Assembly: GCA_964020085.1 (NCBI GenBank)
Contig: OZ026608.1
Location: 21,113,812 to 21,177,811, forward strand
Direction of reading: 5' to 3'
Source of the DNA: Micromussa lordhowensis
Lineage: Eukaryota; Cnidaria; Anthozoa; Scleractinia; Lobophylliidae
DNA: 64,000 nucleotides
The translations under genes and the position numbers were made by a program. Numbering within the stretch: the first letter of the stretch is position 1; every line of letters starts with the position of its first letter. The notes under the pieces were generated by a model, which was given only the letters and a program-made list of their open reading frames with translations, made no database searches and had not been told where the DNA came from. Positions 12,601-24,745 of the stretch are shown here, in pieces.

Positions 12601-15600
12601 TATTTCAATGAGTATTGTTTTAAATATTGTTTTCTTTTTCTGCAGAAGACTTCTATTTATTTTTAATGTTTCATGCATTTCTCCATAAGGAAATTGGTAA
12701 TAATGTGCTGAGTTATTCAGCTGCATCTAGTTCTATCATCATTTTTTTGTTTCACATTATCAAACTTCCTTTCAGAACCTTAAAAATGATGTTTACAAGT
12801 TACCACAAAGTGAAGATATTTCCGTACATCTTGCAAATTACAGAAATGTATTTGCCACAACAAAACCAAGGGGTTCCAAGATTAAAGTTATTGAAAGCTA
12901 TCTTCAAATCTTTCTTTAATTTTTTATTTTTGTGATTTAAAACTTTGAAGCAAGGGAAATTTCAGTTGATGAATATATTTAATTTAAAAGCTCAGCACAG
13001 GTAAATACAAAATTCATAGTGCAGGGATGGTCACACGTAACACTCAAAAGCAGAAGATATATTTTAGATGTCCTAATGATTAATTTACTTCGGTCTTTCT
13101 AATGCACTAATACCATGGATAAATTCAAAAGACTCATGAAAAGCTTCACACATTTGGTGCCATCATTATTATTCTACAAGCAATTACATTTTTAGATGGA
13201 AATTTTCATAACAATTTCACAGAAGGTCAATTAGCTTGGTGAAAAAAGAATAACACATCAACAGCTGATTTTTTCTCCAAGTTTTTCGGTGCTAACAAAT
13301 TTTCTGTGCAAAGTGTAAGTCTAGAAAATTGCTTCATTTTTCTCAACAACTTGAAGAAGTTAGGCAATACTTTTAAGCCCCTAAATTCTCTAGTTTCATT
13401 TTATTTACTTTTGAAAAAATATCTGAGTGTGTGATTACAATGAGAAAGAAATTTACATTCTCTTCTAGAGCAGATGTTTATTTTTTGGCAATCATGGTAA
13501 ACTGCCTCAAAAGAAAGTACAGAATTACTTTAGTTTATTTAAAGTTTAAGTTTGTTCCTAAGAATGAAAAAAAAAAAAAAAAATCAGAAAAACTTCATTC
13601 AAAAACATAACATTTCCATACCAAAAAATTTATCTGTAAATGAATGTTTTGGTGTAATTTGTTAGTAGGTTATGAATATCACACAGCAAGAGTTCAGTTC
13701 AATGCCTGAAACAAAATTGAGTGATGGACTCAAAGAAGGAGGAATTCTTAACAAAAATACGTTACATGACTGCTGAATCTACTTTTGATTAAAACACAAT
13801 TATTGTAACAATTTTCTTTTGGTGGAATATGGACTGAAAGTATTTCATAGGTGAAAATTGCCTAACTTTAATTTGTACTTGGCTAATCCTCATGTCTCGC
13901 TTATAGCTAAATTTGCACGCAAAAGAGAGACAGAATTTTCATAAAATGTGTATATGAATATTTAAATAACTTATCTTATCTCAGGATAATAGACTGCTGT
14001 CTACATTACCCAAATATGTGCATTTGAACATGGTGAACAAATTTATTTCATTGCCTTCAAATTTCCTTAACAGACACACTGTTCCTTTGATCTGAGTCAA
14101 TTAAAATTCAAATCCCTTATACTCTTTTCACAGACCAAACATCCTCAATGGACAGAAAAAAAGCTTTTCATGAAATACTTGAGGAAAACAGGATTTGAAT
14201 ATAGATGAAAATTATCATTACTTCCCTCAATTATATTTTTAGCCCATAACCTGCTGAGAATCATGAAAATAATCCAGGATATCACATTACATCAAACTTG
14301 CATTCACAATTTTCAGAAAATACACTGCTTTGCTAAAATGTGGCACACATATTGACTTGGCAAATCAGGGGATGCGAACCCACTAATTAAGGAAACACCA
14401 GCTGTGTCGTCAGTGTCCATTTCCTTCTCCTGAAACCATTTATTGATTGAAAGATGTCTAGACCAAACAGGCCTGACACAACCTACCAAGAAGCTGTATA
14501 CTAAAAATTTGGCATTCCTTTATTATTGCAGATTCAACAAAATAATATAAAATGTTGCGGCATGATGAATATATTATTGATCTTACATGATCAACAGAAT
14601 ACAGCATATCTTTGCGGTGCCTTTGAATTTGGATAGAATTTTACAGGAATTTTCAAACAAATAATTTTTAATTTTGCGGCTGCTAATGGCCAGTATGCAG
14701 CTTGAGGCATTCATCTACAGAGCGACACTCAGGAAATTTTGTAAAATAGATTGGAGCTTAAAAATTCACTGTCAGGATTTCCTATAAATTCTGCATGTAA
14801 TTAACCATCATTTTTAAAATCTTAACTCTGTCATGGTTATAACTAACATGAAAAAAGGTACAAATCATGTGTATTGCAAGGCTATGGATGAAAAACTAAA
14901 CAAATGTTTGAACCGCTGGTGAAAAATATCACTAGTACACTGTAGATTGCATTGAAGAACCAGTCATCTTGTAACCATCAAGTTGTTCCCACACCTTTTA
15001 GTTTAAAGCTCACTTTGTTTCATAGACAGACAAAAAACTATTAGAAATAGATTTAGCCAATAGTCTGATCCAAATATTGAAGTCTAATTTTAGTTTAAAA
15101 TCCCTGGCAAATTTACTGGAAGTGATTTGTTTGGTTTTTAGCTGAATGATAGACCATGACTTAAAACATTCCTTATTCTGATCTCATTACAAAATTCTTC
15201 TCAAGGCATTGTTTTTATTAAATCTCAAGAAATCAAATGCATAGCTTCTGGAACTCTTACTAATTTTAAAGCAATCTTTTCCAAATTTTCTGCTGTTTTT
15301 CATCAACTCAGGTGGTCATATGCAAAACAGGCAGGACTATGTGGTTATTTTAAAAACAAGTTAAATGGAACATTTTTCCTATAAAAAACTCCCTAGGTAT
15401 CCATTAACAGATAACTTGTACAAGTGCAACACAAAAATCTGTGCAAATGGTTAAATGTTTCCTAATGATTCTCAACTTACAACATATCTTTAACCTTACA
15501 GAGTGGAAAATCTATGGAAACTTTAGCCTAAATATTTATTTTCTATCCTCAAAATCAATTTTGTAAGCAGGTAGTTCACACACAATGCCAGATTAATTTT

Positions 15601-17210
15601 AATGAAATGAGTTTTCTCCCAACCAATCACATCACACGATTTTTCTACACCCAGCCCACTGCCACCCTGTCAAAACTGATTCATGATTAATTTCATTTTT
15701 TCTTTTCTGGAGTTCATAACACCTGGACACATTTTGGTGAAATGAACCACTTTGTCAAAGCAGCTGTTTTGGAGAAAAAGATTTCACCCAGTAAAGATCT
15801 GACCAAGAAGGAAGATTTGAAACTTGACCTACAAAGAAATGTTCACTGTTCCATGAAATATTAAATCAGAAGAAGGAAAAAAATAAACTAATCATTTATG
15901 GCATTCTTAATCTTTGCTGATCTATGTGATAAAACTTGTGGCAGTGTGTTCATCAATTTTTAAAGACATGGTTACCTGGTTCATTTTCCTGCTCTTGGGT
16001 CCTTTCCAACCAGGCTTTCGACGTTTTCATCCTTTGACCAATGTTTGCTACCCCACTCGAAACAAAAACCTAACTCCCTTCACATCTTTGTACAAAATCT
16101 ACTGCCTTAATTAGAAAACTGAGAAAATAAACACAAAACTGAAAGTAAATTGAACTCCAATGGTTTGCTACAGTCACACTTGTATAAACTAGGAAATTTG
16201 TTCGAGTGGATTTACTTTAGCAAATTCTAAACATTTATTGCTTGGGCATGATAAACAGACGAGAAAAGGAAAAAATGCAAGAGAATAACTCAAATAAATA
16301 CAAGTGTCCCCAAGGAAACTAACAATTAATATTTTCGACACAAAAGTGAAAGCAATAACTTTTTATCTAACGAATGATTCTCGAATGTTATCTTGTGCGT
16401 TCTTCCCAATCACCAAAATTTAGAACAAATGAAATTAGTAATTTTATCTGTTTTTTTCGGCTATCTTATATAATAGCGCGCAGAGGGCGAAATGAATAAA
16501 TCGAAAAGATCAAACAGAGATGAAATATTGAAGAGACAACACAACTCAAAACAAAATAAAAATCAGCAACACAAAATACACTGAAGAAAAATTTAATGAA
16601 AACAAAATAGAGAAGATCGTGGAAGCGCTCGATCCAAAACGGAAAGAGCGATCGCACTAGAAATAAAAAATACAGCAAAGTAAATAATAAAGATTCAACC
16701 AAAGAAATCGAGAACCAAGGCTATTATGCCGAACTGTCAAAACACCTAGAACTCGGTCTCACAAAAAGTAAGAAGGTTCTAACGAGAAATAGCTCGAATT
16801 ACCAAACAGTGTACTTAAAGTAAGATCTGGCCTAAAATATATAACGAAGCATTCGGTCAAAATGCGGCCGATCTCTAAGAATTCCAGTATACCTCATACA
16901 GACATACTCTATTTACCTTTCTAATTAACACACTAAGTCAAAGTAAAATCTAAATTTTTCAACTATTTTCAACGGCAGAAAGCTCTTAGCCAAACGGCAA
17001 TCAAAGCTTTTCTTAAACTAAACTAAGTTCAAAAGATCAACGAAAACCTCCAAAAAATTTACGCAAAAAGGGCAAAAAAATCAAAGCTTTGGGAGCGAGC
17101 TTGATGTGGGGCGGAAGGAAGGGCGAGACGGCGGCGACTCGCCATCTTTCTTGGCACTCTGGCTGTGAATGTTCGGCGACTGATTCAAGTTAGTCAAAGA
17201 GCTCCCATAT
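12601..17210. other. Long AT-rich region; possible extended ELAV 3' UTR
   Basis: About 4.6 kb with no recognisable gene, directly downstream (minus strand) of the ELAV stop codon. It includes a poly-A run at about 13568-13583. ELAV-family transcripts often carry very long AU-rich 3' UTRs, so part of this may be transcribed. That is inference from position and composition only. Confidence 0.35.
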
Positions 17211-18290
17211 TTATTGCTTCTTGACGTTGGGCGTCTTAAATGATACTTGAAGAGGCGGTTTGTCCTCGTGTCCAGCTAGTCGGTGTCCGTTGAGACCGGC
17301 GATCGCTTGTTGAGCATCATCATAGTTTTGCATGTTAACGAAGCCAAAATTTTGGCCTTTCTTCACGCGCACATCTGAAATTGCACCGTATTTGGCGAAT
17401 AGTTTGTACAACAGCTTCTCTGGGTCTACTTTAACAGTTCCAGCGTCGTCTTTATCCGACGGCAAGCCATACACGAATACACAATAACTAGGAACCAGAG
17501 CGTTTGGCGTAAAGGTGTTGTTGTTCGGGCTTTGAAGAAACGTGAGCGGCGAGTAGCGAAAATTCGCGCCTTGGTGGTACAGAGGCCCTACCCCGCTGGC
17601 GCTGAATGGCGATCTTGCATTTGCACGAATTTGTGGCGGAGTTAGACCGAGCGGTGACTGAAAGGCAAACGGAATCTGAGGCTTGTTGCTGGGAGGATTG
17701 GCAAACTTCACGGTCAGTTTAGAAGATTCCGTGGTACTTACACCCGGCAACTGCGCGCCATTCAACGCGTCGATCGCAGCTTGCGCTTGAGAGCGCTTGT
17801 CAAAACGGACGAATCCAGCACCACGACTCACAGAGTTTTCGTCTTTAAGAACTTTTGATGTTATTATCTCGCCGTATTTTTGAAAGAGCATCTCGAGCTC
17901 CTCTTCGTTCATTGCCTTTGGTAGTCCACTAATGTACAGATTGGCATTTTTTATGTCATCGGACGAGGGGCGAGCGTAACTCACCTTGATATTCTTGGAC
18001 TGAACTCGTAGTCGATTCAACTCCCTGACCGCTTTTGCCGCATGATCGGGTTCCAAATAATTCACGAACGCGTAACCAAGGCTGTTCCCGGATACTCTGT
18101 CCCGTACGAGTTTACAACTCGACACGGTTCCGAATTCACTGAATAAGTTTTTGAGTTCCCCTTCGCTCATCGAAGGCGGTAGGTAGTTGATGATCAAGTT
18201 TGTCTTTGAATGGTTATGGTCTGTGCCGTTTTCCAGTGATTCGCCGTTCAATTGTACGGGAACTGTACTATCATTCATCTTGTCCAACAT
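17211..18290 (-). CDS. ELAV/Hu-type RNA-binding protein, single exon
   Basis: A 359-residue protein with the ELAV/Hu layout: RRM1 (residues about 29-108; RNP2 LIINYL, RNP1 LGYAFVNY), RRM2 (about 115-200; NLYISGLP, RGAGFVRF), a Pro/Asn/Ser-rich hinge (about 201-270), and RRM3 (about 272-353; CVFVYGLP, NFGFVNM). The linker VSYARPSS between RRM1 and RRM2 is diagnostic of ELAV proteins. These proteins bind AU/U-rich RNA and control splicing, stability and translation, often in neurons. The ATG at 18290 is preferred. A second in-frame ATG lies four codons on. The frame has no intron, unlike vertebrate ELAVL genes, so this is either an ancestral single-exon gene or a retained retrocopy. The gene diverges from the amidotransferase copy starting at 19229. 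Confidence 0.92.
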   Translation of the reverse strand: MLDKMNDSTVPVQLNGESLENGTDHNHSKTNLIINYLPPSMSEGELKNLFSEFGTVSSCKLVRDRVSGNSLGYAFVNYLEPDHAAKAVRELNRLRVQSKNIKVSYARPSSDDIKNANLYISGLPKAMNEEELEMLFQKYGEIITSKVLKDENSVSRGAGFVRFDKRSQAQAAIDALNGAQLPGVSTTESSKLTVKFANPPSNKPQIPFAFQSPLGLTPPQIRANARSPFSASGVGPLYHQGANFRYSPLTFLQSPNNNTFTPNALVPSYCVFVYGLPSDKDDAGTVKVDPEKLLYKLFAKYGAISDVRVKKGQNFGFVNMQNYDDAQQAIAGLNGHRLAGHEDKPPLQVSFKTPNVKKQ

Positions 18291-19228
18291 CAAGAAAAGA
18301 ATTAAAGCAAGAGGGGAACTCTTGGAAAGATAACGAATAAATTACAGGGTCACCAAATGAACTCAATCGTCTCGTAGACTCAACCGAACGTCAAAAATTC
18401 GAATGAGAAATGAACTGTCAGAGATGGCGGCAAAACTTATTTATGTTCCACGTGGTCAGAGTGCGTACAATTCCTCATTAAATGCTTCACCCTCTAGGCG
18501 CAATAACAACTAACGCAGTAGGGATGGTTGAGTAATTATTTTTATCGCTCGTTATTTATGTGTATTTCACAGAGGATTTTTATGGTGATAAGGATTTTCA
18601 AGACATATTTTGGTCCGACATAATTCAATAAAATTTCCGCCGGTTTATCTTTTTAGCAAGAAAGCAACGTTTGAACGTGTTTACAAAACGTAATGGGGTA
18701 GGGTGGGGTGATCAGATTGTCGGCGGCATATTACAAAGGACCGGAAAATCGGAAATTGCAGCTGAATTCGAACGCTTGAAATCCATGAAGCGGATGAATA
18801 TGTCTGATCTTTGACTAAAGGGATTATTCCAATACTTCTTAACTTGACGAATTTGAATTTAAGGCGACCAAAGTGAGAATTTACCCCTTTAAAACTTTGA
18901 CAGATGCGCAGGGACTGAACAACGGCCGACGTTGTTAGTTGTACATTGTTTAGCCCGTGTGAAGTGCTTGATGTTCACTCATTTCGTAAATTAATGTACA
19001 TATTCATTTCATTGTCGAGTTTGTCGTCACTCCAGTGAAAGCGTCGCTTAGCTGCTTTGTTTTGGTCTTTCATTCCTTAATTTTCTTTGCGCCTTGGGGG
19101 AAAACAAAAACCTGGAGCGGCTGATAATATTTTTCAAGTTGAAAATAATTCCACTTTGTTCATTTCCGTTGTTTGCACATTCGTTTACGCGCAGAGCGAT
19201 CACTACCGCTGTTGGTCGACGATTCAAA

Positions 19229-20585
19229 ATGACATCAAACACAGGAAGCTGTCACCGGACTCGCTATGGTGTTTTAGTTTGCGATAACGCCGAGGAATGG
19301 GGAGGTATTGCGGGGCTTGGAAGGTTACGCCGGTTTCGCTACTTGTCGAGTTCGCTACGTTCGAGTTCGCTACACGTTCGCTACCTCATAACCGAGTTCG
19401 CTACTTATCATAACCCAGTTCGCTACCTGTACTTGGTTAAAAAGTTAAAGGCTTGTGTAGGAGAAGTTATGGTACCGTTAACGTTTAAAACCGAGATGGT
19501 TCACCGAGATTATTCGAAAACGTTTCGGATGCTATATTGCCGAAGCAATGCGTACTGGAATAAACTAAGGTGTTTCAAGCTACAACATCCAGCGGTATAA
19601 GCCATTTAAGAAATAGAAAGCTACATTTGCATGCAAAGCAACATGAAGTTGTAATGTGATGCGAATTAATTGTCGCGTGTCTCTGCGTTATAATGCGACA
19701 CAACGTTAAACCAAGTTGTGCCGTGTGAACGGTACCATAACTTCTCCTACACAAGCCTTTAACTTTTTAACCAAGTACAGGTAGCGAACTGGGTTATGAT
19801 AAGTAGCGAACTCGGTTATGAGGTAGCGAACGTGTAGCGAACTCGAACGTAGCGAACTCGACAAGTAGCGAAACCGGCGGTTACCGCTTGGAAAGCGATT
19901 TATTGATGCCTTCGGAAGCAATACTGATCATGACTTGGAAGAATGGCACGTGTTTGCTGCCTGTGAGGGTGAAGTTCCCTCAGTAAAGGACTTGGATACC
20001 TTTAATGGCTTCTTCATATCGGGAAGCCCACATTCCGCCAATGATAACATCAAGTGGATCAACGATTTGAAGAAATTTGTTTCCTCTGCAGCGCTAAATT
20101 CCTCGAAGGCTCGAGTCGTGGGTGTTTGCTTTGGCCATCAGCTAATCGGCGCAGCTTTAGGTGGTAAAGTAACAGCGAATCCATCACAGAAATTCGTCCT
20201 GCAGAGTGAAGAAGTCAAAACAGACGAGAATTTTCAAGGAAATGAAGCCATAAAAAAGATCATTGGAAATAAGGAGGAACCTCTACGTTTGCTCGAATGC
20301 CATGGAGAATGTGTTGCAGCCCTCCCCCCTGGAGCTCAGAGTTTAGCGAAGTCAGCAACCTGCGAACATGAACTGATTCAATTTGCAGAGAATATATTCG
20401 GAATACAAGCCCATCCAGAATTTACTGTGCAAGATTACAAAGAGTTCTTAATCCCCGATTTGTTCAATGCCGGTAAAATCGATGAAAACGGTAAGAGACT
20501 TTGCGAAGAGTCCATTAAACAACCTTTAAATTCATCAAAGATGGCGGCTGCTTTGAAGAAATTTGTCTCCAAAGAAGATAATTAA
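19229..20585 (+). pseudogene. Class I glutamine amidotransferase-like gene split by a transposon
   Basis: The first 94 coding bases (19229-19322, reading into WGGIAGLG) and the last 692 (19894-20585) belong to one frame. Removing the inserted 563-bp element plus one 8-bp target duplication leaves 786 bases, exactly 262 codons, co-linear with the intact neighbour at 24746. The downstream part keeps the nucleophile motif GVCFGHQLIGAALGG and the His-Glu pair in GIQAHPEF. The protein resembles plant and yeast gamma-glutamyl peptidase / class I amidotransferase-like proteins, cytosolic enzymes that act on gamma-glutamyl amide bonds. As sequenced, the element brings in-frame stops (for example TAG just before its right end). 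The allele is therefore probably null, or makes an N-terminally truncated protein. It may be polymorphic in the population. No splice pair that would restore the frame was found. Confidence 0.88.
19323..19885. mobile_element. Non-autonomous hAT-type MITE (563 bp)
   Basis: The element is flanked by an exact 8-bp target duplication, GCTTGGAA (19315-19322 and 19886-19893), the length typical of hAT transposons. The ends are inverted repeats of about 155 bp starting GGTTACGCCGGTTTCGCTAC (right end: GGTAACCGCCGGTTTCGCTAC, one inserted base). Each arm carries six copies of TTCGCTAC, likely subterminal transposase-binding sites. It has no transposase frame. The near-identity of the arms suggests a recent insertion. 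Confidence 0.88.
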
Positions 20586-21463
20586 CCATCAACGGGAACA
20601 TCCATCAATGTAAAACCTTGAACTGCATTTGCACATTTATCTTTTTGTGTAATTTAGATGCTATAAAGATAAGTTTATATCTTGAAGTGGAACTCCCACA
20701 TATAGATTTTATGACAAGAGATGCCCGCTCAAAGTTGTGGGTGGGATGTGAAATTCAAGAGAACTTGTCTTTGACCAAGTTAATTTTGCTATACGTCCTG
20801 TGACACATTAATATGGAGTAAATAAGGGTGCTGAAAACTAATTGAAATGACACAGGCAACACTTTTATATATTTTGACACTTACGTTACACTGAAGTGCT
20901 CTGAAGTTCCAAAAACAATGCTTATAATTGTCACAGGGAGCAGAGGTGTTCTATTTGAATGTATTTCCAGTTAAATTCACCATACAGTTGTAACATGAAT
21001 TGATCTGTTGTTGATTCCAATCAATGTATGTGATCATACTGTATACATGCATTGTGTTACACCTCAAGACGAGGGATGAAACTGACCACCATGTGATTTA
21101 TTGGATGTGTCAAGTTCTGTGATCTGTAACGCATGCTGAGAGCTACATGAACTGATCATGTGAAATCAGCTGTTACTGATTCAAATCTCAAAACAGTCAA
21201 TTGTCCAGTTAACGATCCTGTGAGCAGAGTCTCTTTTATCTCAAAAGACCCAATCGCACATTTTGAGGAATGATTTTTGCACCACTTGCTGGAAATTAGG
21301 CATTTTTGTTCAAATTCTAGTGATTTAATTAAGGGTGATCCAAACTTTGACGGAAATCACATTCATCCCTTGTCTCTTTCTTTACTGTTGGTCACCACAA
21401 GTGATAGCCACAGTTATTACTGTATGTGGCTTTTGTCTTCCGGATAGGAATTCAATAGACACG

Positions 21464-21520
21464 TAACACAATCACTTGTGTGTAACACAATCACTTGTGT
21501 GTAACACAATCACTTGTGTA
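21464..21520. repeat. 19-bp tandem repeat, three copies
   Basis: The unit TAACACAATCACTTGTGTG starts at 21464, 21483 and 21502 with no mismatches until the last bases. ACACAA and TTGTGT within the unit are themselves complementary, so each copy can form a small hairpin. Confidence 0.85.
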
Positions 21521-22795
21521 CAGTTCGATCGCGTACAGTGATTTGAGGTCATTTGAATCAACAACAAATCAATTTGTGCTTAGTACAGTTATTGTACAGT
21601 GAATGTAACTGGAAATACAGTCAAATAGGACTGCTCTGCTTTTTGTGTACTTGTATTTCATACTGCTGTAAGTAATTCAGTAGCCCCTGGAAAAGAGGCT
21701 AACAAGATGGGTCCAAATCTACCAAATAAATGAACTATCACTATACTTTTACCAGTTACAGCCCACAAACAAGACCTTTTCAACCAGTTGAAGTAAGCAT
21801 TTTTGTCATTTCCTGAGATGTATGCTAAAATGTTATTGTAAGCAGCATAAAATGGTGGCCTTTCATTGAGTTCTTAACTTCAGATTGTACTTGTTGACGG
21901 TCATTTGTTCTCACAAATTTGAATGCAAGAAGGGGTGTGTGTAGTGTCTTGTCCAAACTCTTCTTGTCTTATAACCCTATCTTGTCGAAAGCTCTGATTT
22001 TCAAGTGGAAAACAGACTGCAAGCAGCCATAGTGAAAGGCACTGAGAGTGACTTCCTCTCTTATGCAGGATGTGCCAGCTATTTTGACTGTTAGTGGCTG
22101 GAAATTATAGGCCAAAAGGACAAAGTAGTTCAGATTTGTAAGCTATCAACAGGGGGTAATTAACATCAATCCTTTACCTTTATTTTTTGAGTATACTAAA
22201 ATTTTGTATAACAGTTTTGTGTAAGATATAATCTAATTTGATATAATTTTGTAGTTACAATTGCTGTAATTTATAGAAATGCCTTTAATTAAGAATAAAA
22301 TGGCTACATGGGTACTTTACTCCACTGTTTATTCATTACATCTTAATAAACCAAACAAAAAGAGCTGAACAATGTTACACATGTTTTCTACAGTCACCTA
22401 GTATGTTTCTCCACATTAAAAATTACAAAGAGCCCGAAGGTTCCTAACCACAAAATCCTGGGTGCAAAAAAAGTAAGTTCTCCCACCCCAGCGCTTCCAG
22501 AGCACAGCCCTGGCTAGTCTTGGTGTTAGAAACAGGATAACAGTTACTGATGGCAAACAGTGTTGGAACCTCTACAAAGTTAATCATCTAACAAGTAAGA
22601 CTTAGTACTTTATAATGATTTTTGCAAGGTTTCTAAGTATTCCTAAGTTTAATTCAAATGAGGGTATGCTTAGTAATGTACTTGATATATGGTCGCCTCA
22701 AGGTCAAGTGTGTGTCACCTACAAAATTTGGCATCCTATAAAATTTAATTCTGCTAGAAAAATTTTGAATGTAAGTCATTCACTGTTAATTAGCT

Positions 22796-22924
22796 CTTAT
22801 TAACCGAGCAGGAGGTCGGGGAATCATGACCAAGGTCATGAGTACAGACCGAACGCAGTGAGGTCTGTACACACAACTGAGGTCAAGATTCTCCCATACA
22901 GACCAACTAAGCTTGGTTAATAAG
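22796..22924. mobile_element. Short palindromic MITE (129 bp)
   Basis: Inverted ends are CTTATTAACCGAGCAGGAGG on the left and the reverse complement of a right end ending TTGGTTAATAAG. Inside, GACCGAACGCAGTGAGGTC and matching arms pair to form a hairpin. No coding capacity. Confidence 0.7.
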
Positions 22925-23689
22925 ATGATTATTGGCGCAAGCAAGAGGTTTGTACTAACTGGCATTTTGCTTGTGAATGGTGATGAGCTAAATTTAATTC
23001 TGCCAAAGTTTGCTCATCCTCTTCACTTTTTTTCTCATCAGCCTTCTTGGCACTTCATAGATGTTGTTAGAAGAAAATAGTCACAATTTTTGCATTTTAG
23101 TTTGCAACTTTTTCACTACAAAACATTACCAGTCTAGAAGCCGGTCTAGATGGGAAAATTCTAGACCTATTTCAATATCAAATTCAGCCAATCAAATTTG
23201 TGAATTTGGTAGTTCCCAGTCCTTCTGAGACAGCCATATAATAAAGCTGATTTACAGCCTGTGATTTCTCTGTCAGTCAGCACAAGCATTTGTCAACATT
23301 TTGGATATTCTCCTTCACAGCTGTTGCTTGTGTTGTCATGCAAAGATTGATATTTGGGTTGTTACACAACAGCTCTTCATGCATAAATTAATTGTCATAT
23401 ACAAAAAAAATGTTTTTTTGGGTAGCAATGGATACTTTCTGTTAAGGCCCCCTAAGTCTCCCTGGAGAAAATTCATGGTTTATAATTTGCTAATAGGAGC
23501 TGTATCCAGTGACAAATGTCCAATACGATGGCCTTAAAATGTATGAAATAAAAAACAAACAGCCATGGCTGTAGCGTGCAAATGTTAGAGACAAGTGGTG
23601 AAGCCTATTTTTTGGTCTATGCAACATGCCCCATCGCTTGAGTTTCAGTCCTTCTCCCATATCAGTCCTTAGTAAATACCACACAAGTA

Positions 23690-24060
23690 AATAGTACTTT
23701 TTGCGCGCGCTGATTGGCTAGCTCGGAGGTGATTAGTACTATTCACCTCCGAGCAGCCGAAGAAAAACAAAGTGGCTTTTGTCGCTATATTTCAACTAAT
23801 GAAGTTACTCTTTGGGCTGCTAGTTATTCAGCTTGTGTGGTATATACTAATTATTCACCTCCACTTCGGTGAATAATTGTTAATTATAATCCATCAAATA
23901 TTTTCGCTCGCGCCAGATTGGCCTAAAACGTCACGTGACCGAAAATCCGGGGAATATCCGCGGATATTCCTGCTCGTGTTGCGAAAAATATTTGAAGGAG
24001 TAGGAGGGTGCGCCTACACGTAGCTAGGTTAACACGATAGCTTCCATTTTGCCAAAAAAT
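23690..24060. repeat. Hairpin-rich repeat block
   Basis: It contains a perfect hairpin at 23721-23754 (GCTCGGAGGTGA paired with TCACCTCCGAGC) and a second at about 23850-23879 (ATTATTCACC paired with GGTGAATAAT). An AT-rich to GC-rich stretch with the palindrome AATATCCGCGGATATT (23953-23968) follows. These are typical remains of foldback elements. Confidence 0.5.
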
Positions 24061-24745
24061 CTGCTCGGATATTTGTCCTTGGACATAATCTGTTCCTAAA
24101 AGCTCACAGCTTTCCTCGAGCTACGCTCTCAGTAAACTGCTCGCTTCTCGGAACAGGTAATTGTCCGCGGACAATTTCGCGCCAAATGTATATGGGGGCT
24201 ATTGTTTATATATATAGGCCTTCCTTCTTCCACTTATCCTCGGTACTTGAAAACCAGTGAGTTGACGAGATCCATACACGATAAAACACCAATAATATGT
24301 GCACCATGTATCAGTTCAAGGGCCAAGACGTGCCAAAGAAAGTTATACCAGCCCAGGAGCCTGGCCAGCGTCATTATGCCGGTCGAAAGTTATGCCGGCA
24401 TAGTGACGCAATAGTCGTCCGGAGGGGGAAAGCGACCCCGAGATCGCTCTGGATTGGTAGAAGCACCTATGTTAATGAAGATTTCAAACCTTTGCAGGGA
24501 AGCACCAGAGCATAAATGAGTATATCCTCAAAGCAAATCATGAAAAAAAAAAACAGACAAACAAACAATGAGTATACCTCGTCGTCATGAACTATCGGAG
24601 AGAGATTTATATCTCACCATGCTACTGGCACTTATAATTCCTCAGTGGCCCCCTTCTTTCCTGACTTTATAATCCGGCCGCCGGTGTCGACCGCTCACAC
24701 TGACACATGTAAATTTGGTACTAGCGGGCTGGTAACTGAAAAGAA

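Larger units (their letters stand above)
20586..24745. other. Intergenic region between the two amidotransferase copies
   Basis: About 4.2 kb without a recognisable gene. It contains a 19-bp triple repeat (21464-21520), a palindromic MITE (22796-22924), hairpin-rich repeats (23690-24060), and a G+C-richer block just before the intact paralogue that may hold its promoter. Open frames here are short and carry no known motif. Confidence 0.5.

Noticed and set aside
17205..18293. ELAV start three bases further upstream
   Set aside because: The codon at 18291-18293 is TTG. The first ATG in frame is at 18290.
19305..19893. hAT MITE acting as a spliceable intron
   Set aside because: Donors GAG|GT (19305) and AAG|GT (19324), joined to the AGs near the right end, either shift the frame or run into stops. 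No pair restores the reading frame.
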